A stretch of 43,968 nt of DNA from Phocaeicola plebeius (GCA_004558305.1 SFDG01000029.1:1-43968); one strand, 5' to 3'. Shown: positions 1-8,612, counted from the first letter of the stretch. Notes: generated from the letters alone by a model not told the origin. Numbers and translations are program-made.

Positions 1-70
1 CTACCGGTGCTTACAAAGACACATCCTACGGTCTGAGGGGATGACGGACCAGAAACAAATAGAAGAAAGA

Positions 71-122
71 GAATGTGTCCGCCATTGGACCGGTTCGTAC
101 CAGCCCGATGACGGACACATTC
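71..122 (-). terminator. Hairpin downstream of the PurF-like gene
   Basis: Two 18-nt arms (71-88 and 105-122) are nearly perfect inverted repeats built on GAATGTGTCCG and its complement. On the minus strand the hairpin lies about 35 nt after the stop codon at 158 and is followed by a pyrimidine-rich run. It is a plausible intrinsic terminator for the minus-strand gene. Positions 1-70 hold nothing I recognise. Confidence 0.5.
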
Positions 123-157
123 ATCCGAAATAGTATGTATCAGCGATTCACCTCAGC

Positions 158-1564
158 TTAGAAACAGCTGGAACCGTCGAAACAGTGGGTGCAGACCTTG
201 CACTTGGGCAGGCCGATGGCCTCTACCAGCGTTTCCAGCGTATTGAACTTCAGGGAAGTCAGTCCGAAACGGGAACGGATGCGCTCCACCAGTTCCTTGT
301 ATTCCGGCGAATCCGTCGTGGCGTATTCCTTCAGCTTGGCGTTCTCGTCCCCTTCGATTTCCTTGATGATGCGGCGCGTAATCAGCTCCATATCGCTCTT
401 CGAGGACGTGAAGCCGATGAACGGACAGCCGTAGATCAGCGGCGGGCAGGCGATGCGCATGTGGACTTCCTTCGCTCCGTAGTCGTAAAGCACATTCACA
501 TTGTCACGCAACTGCGTACCGCGCACGATGGAATCGTCGCAGAACAGTACCCGCTTGCCCTCCAGCATGGCCCGGTTGGGAATCAGCTTCATCTTCGCCA
601 CTAACGAGCGCATCTCCTGGTTGCTCGGCGTGAAGCTGCGCGGCCAGGTCGGTGTGTATTTGGCGATGGCACGGTGATAAGGAATTCCCTTGCCTTCGGC
701 ATAGCCCAAGGCCATACCCACACCCGAATCGGGAATGCCGCAGGCGCAATCTACTTCCGACTCGTCGGTCTGTCCCATCTTGTAGCCACTGGCGAAACGC
801 ACCGCCTCCACGTTCTTCCCTTCGTAGCACGACACCGGGAATCCGTAATAGACCCACAGGAACGAACAGATCTGCATCTTGTCGTTCGGCTTGCGCAACT
901 GCTCCAGTCCGTCCGCACGCATACGGATGATTTCACCCGGTCCCACATACTTCTCAATCTCATAATCCAGGTTCGGCAAGCTGCTCGACTCGCTGGTCGC
1001 CGCATACGCCCCTTCCTTCTTGCCGATGACAATCGGTGTACGTCCCCATTTGTCGCGGGCCACGATGATGCCGTCCTCTGTAAGCAACAGCATCGAACAC
1101 GATCCTTTGATTTTCTCAAAGACATGTTCGATGCCGTCCACGAAATCTTTCCCTTGCACGATGAGCAGTGCCACCAGCTCTGTCGGATTGGTCTTGCCCA
1201 TACTCATCTCCGAGAGATGCATGTTCTGTTCGAGCAACTCCTTGGCCAGTTCCTCCAGATTGTTGATTTTGGCCACCGTGACGATGGCAAACTTGCCCAA
1301 GTGGGAGTTAATCATGATGGGCTGAGGATCCGTATCACTGATGACACCGATACCTGCCTTCCCTTGAAACGTAGAGAGCTCCGACTCGAACTTGGTGCGG
1401 AAATAAGAGCTTTCCAGACTATGGATTGCACGAACAAATCCTTTCCCCTCTGCGTAGGTGGCCATGCCGCCTCGCTTGGTACCTAAATGTGAGTTATAAT
1501 CTGTACCGTAAAATAAGTCGGTCACGCATTCAGCCTGTGCAACTGTTCCGAAAAAACCACCCAT
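158..1564 (-). CDS. Amidophosphoribosyltransferase-like (PurF-family) protein without the glutaminase nucleophile
   Basis: This 468-aa protein has the PurF layout: an N-terminal Ntn-type glutaminase domain (about 1-230) and a C-terminal phosphoribosyltransferase domain. The PRPP loop at 339-351 reads VLFCDDSIVRGTQ, which is canonical. Cysteines at 233, 380 and 455/458 align by eye with the Fe-S ligands of Bacillus-type PurF. The protein starts MGGFFG where active PurF, after propeptide removal, starts CG(V/I)FG, so the catalytic Cys is Gly. The usual HRGQ is HLGT, and the HNGNL oxyanion segment is not recognisable. The PRTase half may work with free ammonia, or the protein may be a regulator; both are inference. 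It is probably a paralogue rather than the purine-pathway PurF. It is divergent from the MscS gene, with its own promoter box at 1618-1625. Confidence 0.85.
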   Translation of the reverse strand: MGGFFGTVAQAECVTDLFYGTDYNSHLGTKRGGMATYAEGKGFVRAIHSLESSYFRTKFESELSTFQGKAGIGVISDTDPQPIMINSHLGKFAIVTVAKINNLEELAKELLEQNMHLSEMSMGKTNPTELVALLIVQGKDFVDGIEHVFEKIKGSCSMLLLTEDGIIVARDKWGRTPIVIGKKEGAYAATSESSSLPNLDYEIEKYVGPGEIIRMRADGLEQLRKPNDKMQICSFLWVYYGFPVSCYEGKNVEAVRFASGYKMGQTDESEVDCACGIPDSGVGMALGYAEGKGIPYHRAIAKYTPTWPRSFTPSNQEMRSLVAKMKLIPNRAMLEGKRVLFCDDSIVRGTQLRDNVNVLYDYGAKEVHMRIACPPLIYGCPFIGFTSSKSDMELITRRIIKEIEGDENAKLKEYATTDSPEYKELVERIRSRFGLTSLKFNTLETLVEAIGLPKCKVCTHCFDGSSCF

Positions 1565-1617
1565 ATAGTCTTAATGTTAGTTATAAATATTATTGTAACG
1601 TATTTGAATTGATGGTG

Positions 1618-1625
1618 CAAAATTA
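1618..1625 (-). promoter_or_regulatory. TAnnTTTG box for the PurF-like gene
   Basis: The minus strand reads TAATTTTG, an exact match to the Bacteroidetes -7 consensus TAnnTTTG, about 54 nt upstream of the ATG at 1564. I see no clear -33 element. Confidence 0.55.
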
Positions 1626-1667
1626 AAAAAAAATGGGGAAACTCATGTAAAAATTCGACGATATTAC

Positions 1668-1675
1668 TAAATTTG
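1668..1675 (+). promoter_or_regulatory. TAnnTTTG box for the MscS-family gene
   Basis: TAAATTTG matches the -7 consensus. Transcription would begin near 1682, which excludes the GTG at 1675 and supports the ATG at 1705 as the start codon. Confidence 0.55.
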
Positions 1676-1704
1676 TGCTTGAAATCATCAAACACACCCA
1701 CTCT

Positions 1705-2883
1705 ATGGACGAAATAAAGACCCAAGTCGGCTCCTGGCTCAGCAGCGCGGGAGTGGATCCTGAGAACATCAGCTGGAGCACGCAACTGGCACTGGTGGCC
1801 AGCGTATTCCTCTTTTCTTACCTCATTACCAAAGTGTTCCGTCTTCTCGTGATTCCCACTGTCCAACGGCTGACGGCGAAGACCAAGGCTACTTGGGACG
1901 ACTATCTCTTCAACCAGCAGCTCATGAACAGTGTCTGCCGGCTCATCCCGCCCATCCTGTGGTATATCCTGCTGCCGTTTGCTTTCTCGGGAATGCCCGT
2001 CGTGCTGGAACTTCTGCAAAAGGCCTGCCTCATCTACCTTATTGTCGTTACCCTCCGACTGGTCAGCGCGTTCCTCAACACCCTCTACGAGATGGCGAAC
2101 GAGCACGAGAAACTGCGGAACCGGCCACTGAAGGGAATTTACCAGATGATTAACCTGCTGGCCATCATCATCGGGGCCATTCTCATGATCAGCATATTGC
2201 TCGACAAGGATGCCACCACCATCCTGGCCGGACTGGGTGCATCGGCCGCCATCCTGATGCTGATTTTCAAGGACAGTATCCTTGGACTGGTGGCCGGCAT
2301 TCAGCTGTCGGCCAATGATATGCTGCGTCCGGGCGACTGGATTACCATGTCGAAGTACGGGGCAGACGGAACCGTGCTCGAAGTCTCCCTCACCACCGTC
2401 AAAGTGCAGAATTTCGACAAGACCATCACCACCCTGCCGCCGTATCTCCTGGTGAGCGATTCCTACCAGAACTGGCGGGGCATGTGGGAAAGCGGAGGAC
2501 GACGCATCAAACGCTCCTTGTTCATCGACCAGAACACCATCCGTTTCTGCACCCCGGAGGAAAAGCAACGGTTCTGCGCCGAAGGATGGATGGCTGAAGA
2601 ATTGACCAGCCCCGAAACGGAACTGGTCAATCTCTATGCTTTCCGGAACTATATCCTCTCCTACCTGAGCCGCCGCGAAGACATCCGCAATGACTTCATG
2701 ATTCTGGTCCGCCAGCTGCAGCCCACTCCCGAAGGACTTCCGCTGGAAATCTACTGCTTCACCGACACCACCGAATGGGCCATCTACGAGCGCATCCAGG
2801 ACGAAGTGTTCTGCCACCTCATGGCTTCCGTCTCCCGTTTCGGGCTTCGCCTCTACCAGCGTCCGTCGGACAGCCACCAGTAG
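1705..2883 (+). CDS. MscS-family mechanosensitive channel (YbdG-like)
   Basis: This 392-aa inner-membrane protein has about five hydrophobic segments in its first 190 residues, followed by the MscS pore helix and beta domain. The pore region is rich in Gly/Ala (ILAGLGASAAILMLIFKDS) and is followed by the typical LRPGDWI beta-domain entry. The size and the soluble C-terminal half resemble E. coli YbdG rather than the shorter MscS. Such channels release solutes on hypo-osmotic shock. The frame is open from a GTG at 1675, but the ATG at 1705 fits the promoter at 1668-1675. About 70 bp separate it from the next gene, so it is probably monocistronic. Confidence 0.88.
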   Translation: MDEIKTQVGSWLSSAGVDPENISWSTQLALVASVFLFSYLITKVFRLLVIPTVQRLTAKTKATWDDYLFNQQLMNSVCRLIPPILWYILLPFAFSGMPVVLELLQKACLIYLIVVTLRLVSAFLNTLYEMANEHEKLRNRPLKGIYQMINLLAIIIGAILMISILLDKDATTILAGLGASAAILMLIFKDSILGLVAGIQLSANDMLRPGDWITMSKYGADGTVLEVSLTTVKVQNFDKTITTLPPYLLVSDSYQNWRGMWESGGRRIKRSLFIDQNTIRFCTPEEKQRFCAEGWMAEELTSPETELVNLYAFRNYILSYLSRREDIRNDFMILVRQLQPTPEGLPLEIYCFTDTTEWAIYERIQDEVFCHLMASVSRFGLRLYQRPSDSHQ

Positions 2884-2953
2884 CCAAAGGGAATTAGTTT
2901 TAATAATAAGAGGTTAGATTCTGATTATTAACATTAAAACATATAGACAAACA

Positions 2954-4426
2954 ATGAAAAAACTATTTTATCTTCTCTTGCTTGTGCTCACGGCTTGCCA
3001 GCAGCAGCCTAAAAAGCAAGAGGCGGAGACAAAACCCATCAAGGATTGGACATTGGATGACTTGAGGGGAAAGAAGATGGGCACGCTGACCGGCTCGGCA
3101 CAGGACCTGTATGCCGCAGAAAATTGCCGGGAAACGGAAATCGTCAGGTTTGACATTACGAGCGACCTCTTCGTTGCATTGCAGTCCCGGAAAGTAGACG
3201 CTGTCCTTTATGAGGGCACTTGTTTCGCCGACATAGCAAAGCAATGCCCAGGATTGGAAATGTCAGACAGCGCGGTTACCTCATGGCCCATTGTGGCGGC
3301 AGTGACTCCGACAAAGCCCGAACTGTGTGCCGATTTCAACTCTTTCCTCTCCGACTCAAGGAATGAAGGCTATCTCGACCTGCTGAGCCGCCATTTTGTC
3401 GCAGGAGATGAGAAAGTGAAGATTCCGGTCACGGATGTAGCTCCGTCAGACAACGTGCTGAGGGTTGGTGTCATCGGAGCCAATCAGCCATGGGGAAGTC
3501 TAAGAAATGAAGAGTGGGTTGGCTTGGAAATTGAAATGATGAAACGCTATTGTGCCAGCCGACATCTTAGCATGGACATCAAACCCTATAATTTCAACGG
3601 ACTTCTCTCTGCACTGCAGAGCGGACTCGTGGATATTGCAGTGGCTGCCATATGCGACACACCCGAACGCCGCAAGAACATGTTGCTCAGCGACCCTTAC
3701 GCCGCTTCACCCACGGTGATTATGGCTATCAACCAAGCCAAGGCAGAAACGCATGTGTCGAAAGGCTTGTGGAACACCGTCTACGACGGAATATACAGTA
3801 CGCTCGTGGTTGAGAACCGCTACAAGCTGATACTCGACGGCTATGAGATGACCATCGTCATCACGCTCTTCGCCACACTGCTCGGCACCCTGCTGAGTTT
3901 CGGCATCTGCTATCTTCGCATGAACCGCCGCCGCTGGCTCAGCTGCATGGGTTCGGCCTACATCAGCATCATCCGTGGACTGCCCGTATTGGTGTTGCTG
4001 ATGATTCTCTACTATGTGGTGTTGGCGCCATTCGACATGCCTGGTGTGACCGTAGCGGTGATAGCCTTCGGCATCAACCTTGCGGCATACGTCAGCGAGA
4101 TGCTCCGCTCGGGTATAGAGGGTATCGACCGCGGACAGACCGAGGCGGGTCTTGCCTTGGGCTTCTCTCGCGCGCAAACATTCTTCTATATAGTATTGCC
4201 ACAGGCGGTGAAACGTGTGATGCCAATGTACAAGGGAGAGATTATCTCGCTGCTGAAATCCACGTCGGTAGTGGGCTACATAGCCGTGGTGGACATCACG
4301 AAGGCATCCGACCTCATACGCTCGCAGACCTTCGACGCTTTCCCGCCACTCATCATCGTTGCCCTCATCTATATGGCAAGCGCATGGATACTTGGAACAT
4401 TGTTGAACCAACTAATCAGGAAATAA
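2954..4426 (+). CDS. Lipoprotein-anchored amino-acid ABC transporter: binding lobes fused to permease
   Basis: This 490-aa fusion starts with a lipoprotein signal (LLVLTAC, Cys15). Residues 31-150 look like the second lobe plus C-terminal helix of a family-3 solute-binding protein (LRGKKMGTLTG, then VDAVLYEG). Residues 165-258 look like the first lobe (LRVGVIGANQPWGSL, DTPERRKNMLLSDPY). The lobes are therefore in swapped order. Residues 290-490 form a HisM/GlnP-type permease with about five membrane spans and an EAA loop at 382-405 (EAGLALGFS). The ATPase follows 3 bp after the stop. A polar amino acid or glutamine-like ligand is likely from the family; the exact substrate is unknown. The swapped order could also reflect two half-domains from different ancestors. 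Confidence 0.85.
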   Translation: MKKLFYLLLLVLTACQQQPKKQEAETKPIKDWTLDDLRGKKMGTLTGSAQDLYAAENCRETEIVRFDITSDLFVALQSRKVDAVLYEGTCFADIAKQCPGLEMSDSAVTSWPIVAAVTPTKPELCADFNSFLSDSRNEGYLDLLSRHFVAGDEKVKIPVTDVAPSDNVLRVGVIGANQPWGSLRNEEWVGLEIEMMKRYCASRHLSMDIKPYNFNGLLSALQSGLVDIAVAAICDTPERRKNMLLSDPYAASPTVIMAINQAKAETHVSKGLWNTVYDGIYSTLVVENRYKLILDGYEMTIVITLFATLLGTLLSFGICYLRMNRRRWLSCMGSAYISIIRGLPVLVLLMILYYVVLAPFDMPGVTVAVIAFGINLAAYVSEMLRSGIEGIDRGQTEAGLALGFSRAQTFFYIVLPQAVKRVMPMYKGEIISLLKSTSVVGYIAVVDITKASDLIRSQTFDAFPPLIIVALIYMASAWILGTLLNQLIRK

Positions 4427-4429
4427 CTT

Positions 4430-5530
4430 ATGAGCCTCTTAACAATAGAACACCTGCGGAAGACATACGACAACGGTCTCGACGTACTGAAAAACGTGAC
4501 CGCAACAATAGAAAAAGGAGAAGTGATTTCCATCATCGGCCCTTCGGGTACAGGCAAGAGCACCTTCCTGCGCTGCCTCAACCTGCTGGAACAGCCAACA
4601 GGCGGAAAGGTGATAATCGACGGGCAGGACATACTGGCGCGCGGAGCCAAGGTGAACGAGTTGCGCAGAAAGATGGGGATGGTGTTCCAGTCGTTCAACC
4701 TCTTCGACCACCTCACCATCCTCGAGAACATCTGTCTTGCACCGATGAAACTGCTCAAGAAGAGCAGGGAGGAATCTGAGAAGCGCGCTCACGAACTGTT
4801 GGAACTTGTGGGACTTGATGACAAGGCAGACTGCTATCCTAAGCAGCTTTCGGGAGGTCAGAAACAGCGTATCGCCATCGCGCGTTGCCTTGCCATGGAC
4901 CCGGAGATTATCCTCTTCGACGAGCCGACCTCCGCACTTGACCCTACCATGGTGAGCGAGGTGTTGGGTGTTATCCGCATGCTCGCCAAGAAAGGCATGA
5001 CGATGCTCATCGTCACCCATGAGATGCGCTTTGCCCACGATGTGAGCACAAGGATATTCTATATGGATCAGGGCGTGATATTCGAGGATGGCACTCCCGA
5101 CGAGATATTCGGGCATCCGAAGAAGGAGCGCACCAAGGCATTCATACAGCGCATCATCAACTTAAAGTATGATATTGCGTCACCACGTTACGACCTTTAC
5201 GACCTCAACGCAAAGGTCATAGAGTTCTGCACCAAGCATTTTATTCCCTACCGGCGTCAGCAGAACCTTCTGCTCCTGGTGGAGGAGACCTTGCAGATTA
5301 CTCCGCTCAAGGGTGGAGTGGAACTGACGGTAAGTTATGCGGAAAACGGCGGTGAACTTGCCCTCCATGTCATTCTGCCCGAAGGACAGTCTTCGCCATT
5401 GAAAAACAAGGATGCCGACAAGCTGAGTATGGACATCATCAAAGGACTGTGTGCTGAGACTAAAGATGACGTGGTGGAGACACCTCTTGGTCCAAGAATC
5501 AGGATTTCGTTGACAATGAAGGCAGTATGA
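4430..5530 (+). CDS. Amino-acid ABC transporter ATP-binding protein with a C-terminal GHKL-like extension
   Basis: Residues 1-243 are a complete GlnQ/HisP-type ATPase: Walker A GPSGTGKS (37-44), Q-loop Gln87, signature LSGGQ (140-144), Walker B ILFDEP (161-166) and switch His197. Typical family members stop near residue 245. This one continues for about 120 residues. The extension has the alternating pattern of an RsbW/GHKL fold: LLLLVEETLQI resembles the N-box helix, followed by paired beta strands and a final RIRISL strand. The N-box Asn and the Gly-rich ATP lid are missing, so any such domain would not bind ATP normally. The gene starts 3 bp after the permease fusion and is surely co-transcribed with it. 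Confidence 0.88.
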   Translation: MSLLTIEHLRKTYDNGLDVLKNVTATIEKGEVISIIGPSGTGKSTFLRCLNLLEQPTGGKVIIDGQDILARGAKVNELRRKMGMVFQSFNLFDHLTILENICLAPMKLLKKSREESEKRAHELLELVGLDDKADCYPKQLSGGQKQRIAIARCLAMDPEIILFDEPTSALDPTMVSEVLGVIRMLAKKGMTMLIVTHEMRFAHDVSTRIFYMDQGVIFEDGTPDEIFGHPKKERTKAFIQRIINLKYDIASPRYDLYDLNAKVIEFCTKHFIPYRRQQNLLLLVEETLQITPLKGGVELTVSYAENGGELALHVILPEGQSSPLKNKDADKLSMDIIKGLCAETKDDVVETPLGPRIRISLTMKAV

Positions 5531-5588
5531 TACAGACAAGACAGGGCAAGGGAATCACTCTAGTGAAGATTAAGGGAAGAAAAACAAA

Positions 5589-6491
5589 ATGATCAAACAA
5601 ACAATTATGAAAATTACAGAAGGATACATGCCATTCAAGGGCTACGAGACTTATTATCGTATTGCCGGAGAATGTAGCGAGGGTAAGAAACCATTGGTTC
5701 TTATGCACGGAGGACCAGGAAGTACACACAACTATTTCGAGGTGCTCGACAAGGTGGCGGAGACCACAGGGCATGCACTCATCAGCTACGACCAGATAGG
5801 TTGTGGCAATTCATATCTCGATGGACATCCCGAATTGTGGACGTTGGAGACTTGGACCGAGGAGCTGGAGGCTCTGCGTAGACATCTCAGCCTCGACGAG
5901 TGCCACATCCTCGGACAGTCGTGGGGAGGTATGCTTGCCATCTCCTATCTCATCGACCAAAAGCCTAAGGGTATCAAGTCGGCTATACTGTCAAGCACCT
6001 TGCCTGGCAACAGTATCTGGGTGAAGGAGCAGCACAGGATGATAAGCCAGATGAACCCCGACGAGCAGGAAGCCATTGCCAAGGCAGAGGCGACGGGAGA
6101 TTTCAGCAGTCCGGAATATGTGAAGGCAAATGCACGATACATGCTGCTGCATTGTGCGGGCGAGGTGACGGAGGATAGTCCCGAATGTCTGAGACGTCCG
6201 AAGAAGGCAGGCTCGGAGGCTTATCTCTATGGTTGGGGTCCTAACGAGTACAATCCTACAGGTTCACTCCGCGACTACGAATACACCCATCGGTTGGACG
6301 AGATAGATGTACCTTGCCTGATAATGAGCGGTACCGACGATCTCTGCACCCCCGTTGTTGCCAAGACAATGTTCGACGGCATCAGACAGTCGAAGTGGGA
6401 ACTCTTCCCCGGTTGCCGCCACATGCCTTTTGTTGAGGACAACGATCACTATTGCCGCGTGTTAAGTGAATGGCTTGACGAAAATGACTGA
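5589..6491 (+). CDS. Proline iminopeptidase-type alpha/beta hydrolase (S33)
   Basis: This 300-aa hydrolase has the S33 signature: oxyanion motif HGGPG (40-44), nucleophile elbow GQSWGG with Ser111, an acid at Asp250 or Asp251 and His278 (CRHMPF). No signal peptide is visible, so it should act in the cytoplasm, releasing N-terminal residues (classically proline) from short peptides. It follows the ABC transporter genes by 58 bp with no terminator between them, so uptake and hydrolysis are probably coupled. The ATG at 5589 is preceded by a purine-rich AAGGGAAG; an in-frame ATG at 5607 is an alternative. Substrate preference cannot be read from the sequence. Confidence 0.85.
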   Translation: MIKQTIMKITEGYMPFKGYETYYRIAGECSEGKKPLVLMHGGPGSTHNYFEVLDKVAETTGHALISYDQIGCGNSYLDGHPELWTLETWTEELEALRRHLSLDECHILGQSWGGMLAISYLIDQKPKGIKSAILSSTLPGNSIWVKEQHRMISQMNPDEQEAIAKAEATGDFSSPEYVKANARYMLLHCAGEVTEDSPECLRRPKKAGSEAYLYGWGPNEYNPTGSLRDYEYTHRLDEIDVPCLIMSGTDDLCTPVVAKTMFDGIRQSKWELFPGCRHMPFVEDNDHYCRVLSEWLDEND

Positions 6492-6502
6492 GAGGATCTA
6501 AT

Positions 6503-6597
6503 GTGCGATGGACACCCTTGCCTTGGGCTATAGCCTTCCCGCTATTAGGGTGGCATAGGGACTTGCACCCGTTAGACAATGCTCATGCCAAGCGTAC
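6503..6597 (-). mobile_element. Probable 5'-end remnant of a group II intron
   Basis: Read on the minus strand from 6597, the sequence opens GTACGC (group II introns begin GUGYG). It continues with CTAACGGGTGCAAGTCCC and, near the other end, AAGGCAAGGGTGTCC. From memory these match domain I of bacterial group II introns. No reverse transcriptase or domain V/VI follows; homology stops just past the iminopeptidase stop codon. It is best explained as a truncated intron scar. The family was not confirmed by covariance search. Confidence 0.5.
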
Positions 6598-6604
6598 CAC
6601 AGTA

Positions 6605-6637
6605 GGGGACATCCCAAAGGCCTGTTGGGATGTCCCC
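6605..6637. terminator. 13-bp hairpin between convergent genes
   Basis: GGGGACATCCCAA (6605-6617) pairs perfectly with 6625-6637 across a 7-nt loop. It lies between the 3' ends of the iminopeptidase and the GH20 gene and could serve both. There is no strong U tract on either side. Confidence 0.5.
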
Positions 6638-6659
6638 TGCAAACTGACAGGCAGAAGAA

Positions 6660-8612
6660 CTACTTCAGAGCGATTTCCTTGATGATCGGCCAGCACGTAT
6701 GGGGACCCGTCACCAGTATCTTCACTGCCAGCAGGTTCTTTCCGCCGACATTTGCTTCGGCTTGTCCCAACTCGTCGAACGTGGCCACCTTGACAAACTC
6801 CTTGCCGTCCTCGCTGACGAGGAGGTCTGCCTTCGTGATGTAGTCCTTCGAATCGCCGGTGATGACCTTCACTTCATTGACAGGCATCGGTTCGCCCAGG
6901 TTGATCTGGAAATAATCCCCTTCCTTGATGGTACTGCCACCCCAGAAGAAGGTGTTGCTCTTGCCGTCGAACGCATATTCTGCATGATAGGGTGCATTTC
7001 CCGGAATGTTCGTCTCAATGTTCGCATTGCGGACCAATACCGGTTTCTCCTCCGTCGGGACAAATTCCTTCTCGTTCATGGCATCGTCTTCGTAGTAGTT
7101 GATACCCAGCTTCTCCAGAATGGGATAATAAGAAGTGATGCGGCTGTAGAAGTCATCCCAGTCGCGGTTTCCTTCGGAAGTCCACAACACTTCCGCCAGG
7201 GCACACAGACGGGGGTACAACATCCATTCCACCCGTTCCTGCGTAGCGATGCGCTCGCACCACAAGGCACCTTGTGCTCCTTTGATGAGGGCCTTCTGGC
7301 TGGCTGTCAGGTCTGCAGCCACCACCGGATTCCATTCGTAGACCTTGCGGGTCGAATTGCCGGCATAGCCCCAGTCGTAATAGCAGCCGTGCTGCGGACA
7401 CATGATGACCGGTATACCTCGTTCCAACGCCTCCTTCTGCGCCTTCTCGCCATTGTCCCGCCATACGGTCAGCACATCCTCCGGCGTAGCGGCTCCCCGG
7501 TCGTTGATTTCGTCCCAGCCGATCATCACCTTGCCTTTCGAGCGAATCAGCTCGCTCATCTTGCGGGTAAAATAGTCCTGGATTTCTCCGGGATGCTTCA
7601 TGCCCTCGCGCTGGTACAACGCCTTGCACTTCGGACATTCCTCCCAGACTTTTGTCGGCACTTCGTCGCCCCCGAAATGGATGTAGCGGGAAGGGAATAT
7701 CTCCACGAGCGCCTCCACGATATCCGCAGCAAACTCATAGGTCTTCGGATTGCCGACACAGATCATGTTCTCGCCGGCCCGCTTGCGCTGCGACCACGGC
7801 CGCTCTTCGGGATAGACCTCAAAGGTACCGCCCTTGCACGACAGTTCGGGCTGTGCAGCCAGCAGGGCCGTGCTGTGTCCGGGAAAATCGATTTCAGGAA
7901 TCACTTCCACCCCTCGGCTGGCCGCATAGGCCACCACCTCCTCCAGGTCTTCCTTGGTATAGTACTTGTCCGACAACTCCGGGAAGTCGTCGTAATGGGT
8001 ACCGGCCTTGACCAGGTTCGGGTATTTGTCCACCGCCATGCGCCAGGCCTGATTATCGGTCAGGTGCAGGTGCAGGGTATTGAATTTGAAGAACGCCATC
8101 TGGTCGATGCTTTCCTTAAGGTTCTCCACGGTCCAGAAATGACGGCTGCAGTCCAGCATCAGGCCCCGATATCCGTAGAGGGGTTCGTCCTGTACCGAGA
8201 GCACGGGCAGCTTTGCCTCGACAGCCGTCAGCATCAGCTGGTGAAGGGTCGTCAGTCCGTTGCAGGCCCCCCGGAAATCGGACGCTACAATGCGCACGCC
8301 CTTCCGGCTGATGTCGAGCGTATAGGCTTCGGAGGGCAGCTGGTCCGATTGCTCCACCCGGATGGAAGCGCCGTCGTCCGCCGCATGAACGGACAGGCCC
8401 AAAGTCTTTTCCACATCCCCCATGAAGTTACTGGCTGCCATTCCCCAGCCTTCCGGTATTTGGATGGACTTCAAGTGCGCCAACGCTACCGAACCTTTTC
8501 CAATGTTCACATGGTCGGCCTGCGGAATCAGCCGGACACTTTCCACCAACTTCTTCTCGCAGGAACAGAGAAACAGGGCAATGATGCTTGCCCACAAAAA
8601 TGTCTTTTTCAT
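6660..8612 (-). CDS. Beta-N-acetylhexosaminidase, GH20 lipoprotein
   Basis: This 650-aa exported enzyme has a lipoprotein signal ending LFLCSC (Cys18), an N-terminal GH20b-type domain (about 25-140) and a GH20 barrel (about 145-500) with the catalytic pair Asp316-Glu317 in HFGGDEVP. The C-terminal 120 residues look like a discoidin/F5-8-type carbohydrate-binding module (FDGKSNTFFWGG and beta strands). It would trim terminal GlcNAc or GalNAc from glycans at the cell surface or in the periplasm. No SusC/SusD genes are adjacent, so it is not in a classical utilisation locus here. A good promoter lies at 8642-8672. Confidence 0.92.
   Translation of the reverse strand: MKKTFLWASIIALFLCSCEKKLVESVRLIPQADHVNIGKGSVALAHLKSIQIPEGWGMAASNFMGDVEKTLGLSVHAADDGASIRVEQSDQLPSEAYTLDISRKGVRIVASDFRGACNGLTTLHQLMLTAVEAKLPVLSVQDEPLYGYRGLMLDCSRHFWTVENLKESIDQMAFFKFNTLHLHLTDNQAWRMAVDKYPNLVKAGTHYDDFPELSDKYYTKEDLEEVVAYAASRGVEVIPEIDFPGHSTALLAAQPELSCKGGTFEVYPEERPWSQRKRAGENMICVGNPKTYEFAADIVEALVEIFPSRYIHFGGDEVPTKVWEECPKCKALYQREGMKHPGEIQDYFTRKMSELIRSKGKVMIGWDEINDRGAATPEDVLTVWRDNGEKAQKEALERGIPVIMCPQHGCYYDWGYAGNSTRKVYEWNPVVAADLTASQKALIKGAQGALWCERIATQERVEWMLYPRLCALAEVLWTSEGNRDWDDFYSRITSYYPILEKLGINYYEDDAMNEKEFVPTEEKPVLVRNANIETNIPGNAPYHAEYAFDGKSNTFFWGGSTIKEGDYFQINLGEPMPVNEVKVITGDSKDYITKADLLVSEDGKEFVKVATFDELGQAEANVGGKNLLAVKILVTGPHTCWPIIKEIALK

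Noticed and set aside
1522..2877. 451-codon minus-strand frame opposite the MscS-family gene
   Set aside because: It overlaps both the PurF-like start and the whole channel gene; composition is unlike a protein.
6574..6580. GTTAGAC resembling an integron attC core
   Set aside because: There is no partner core site or integrase; the surrounding sequence fits a group II intron fragment better.
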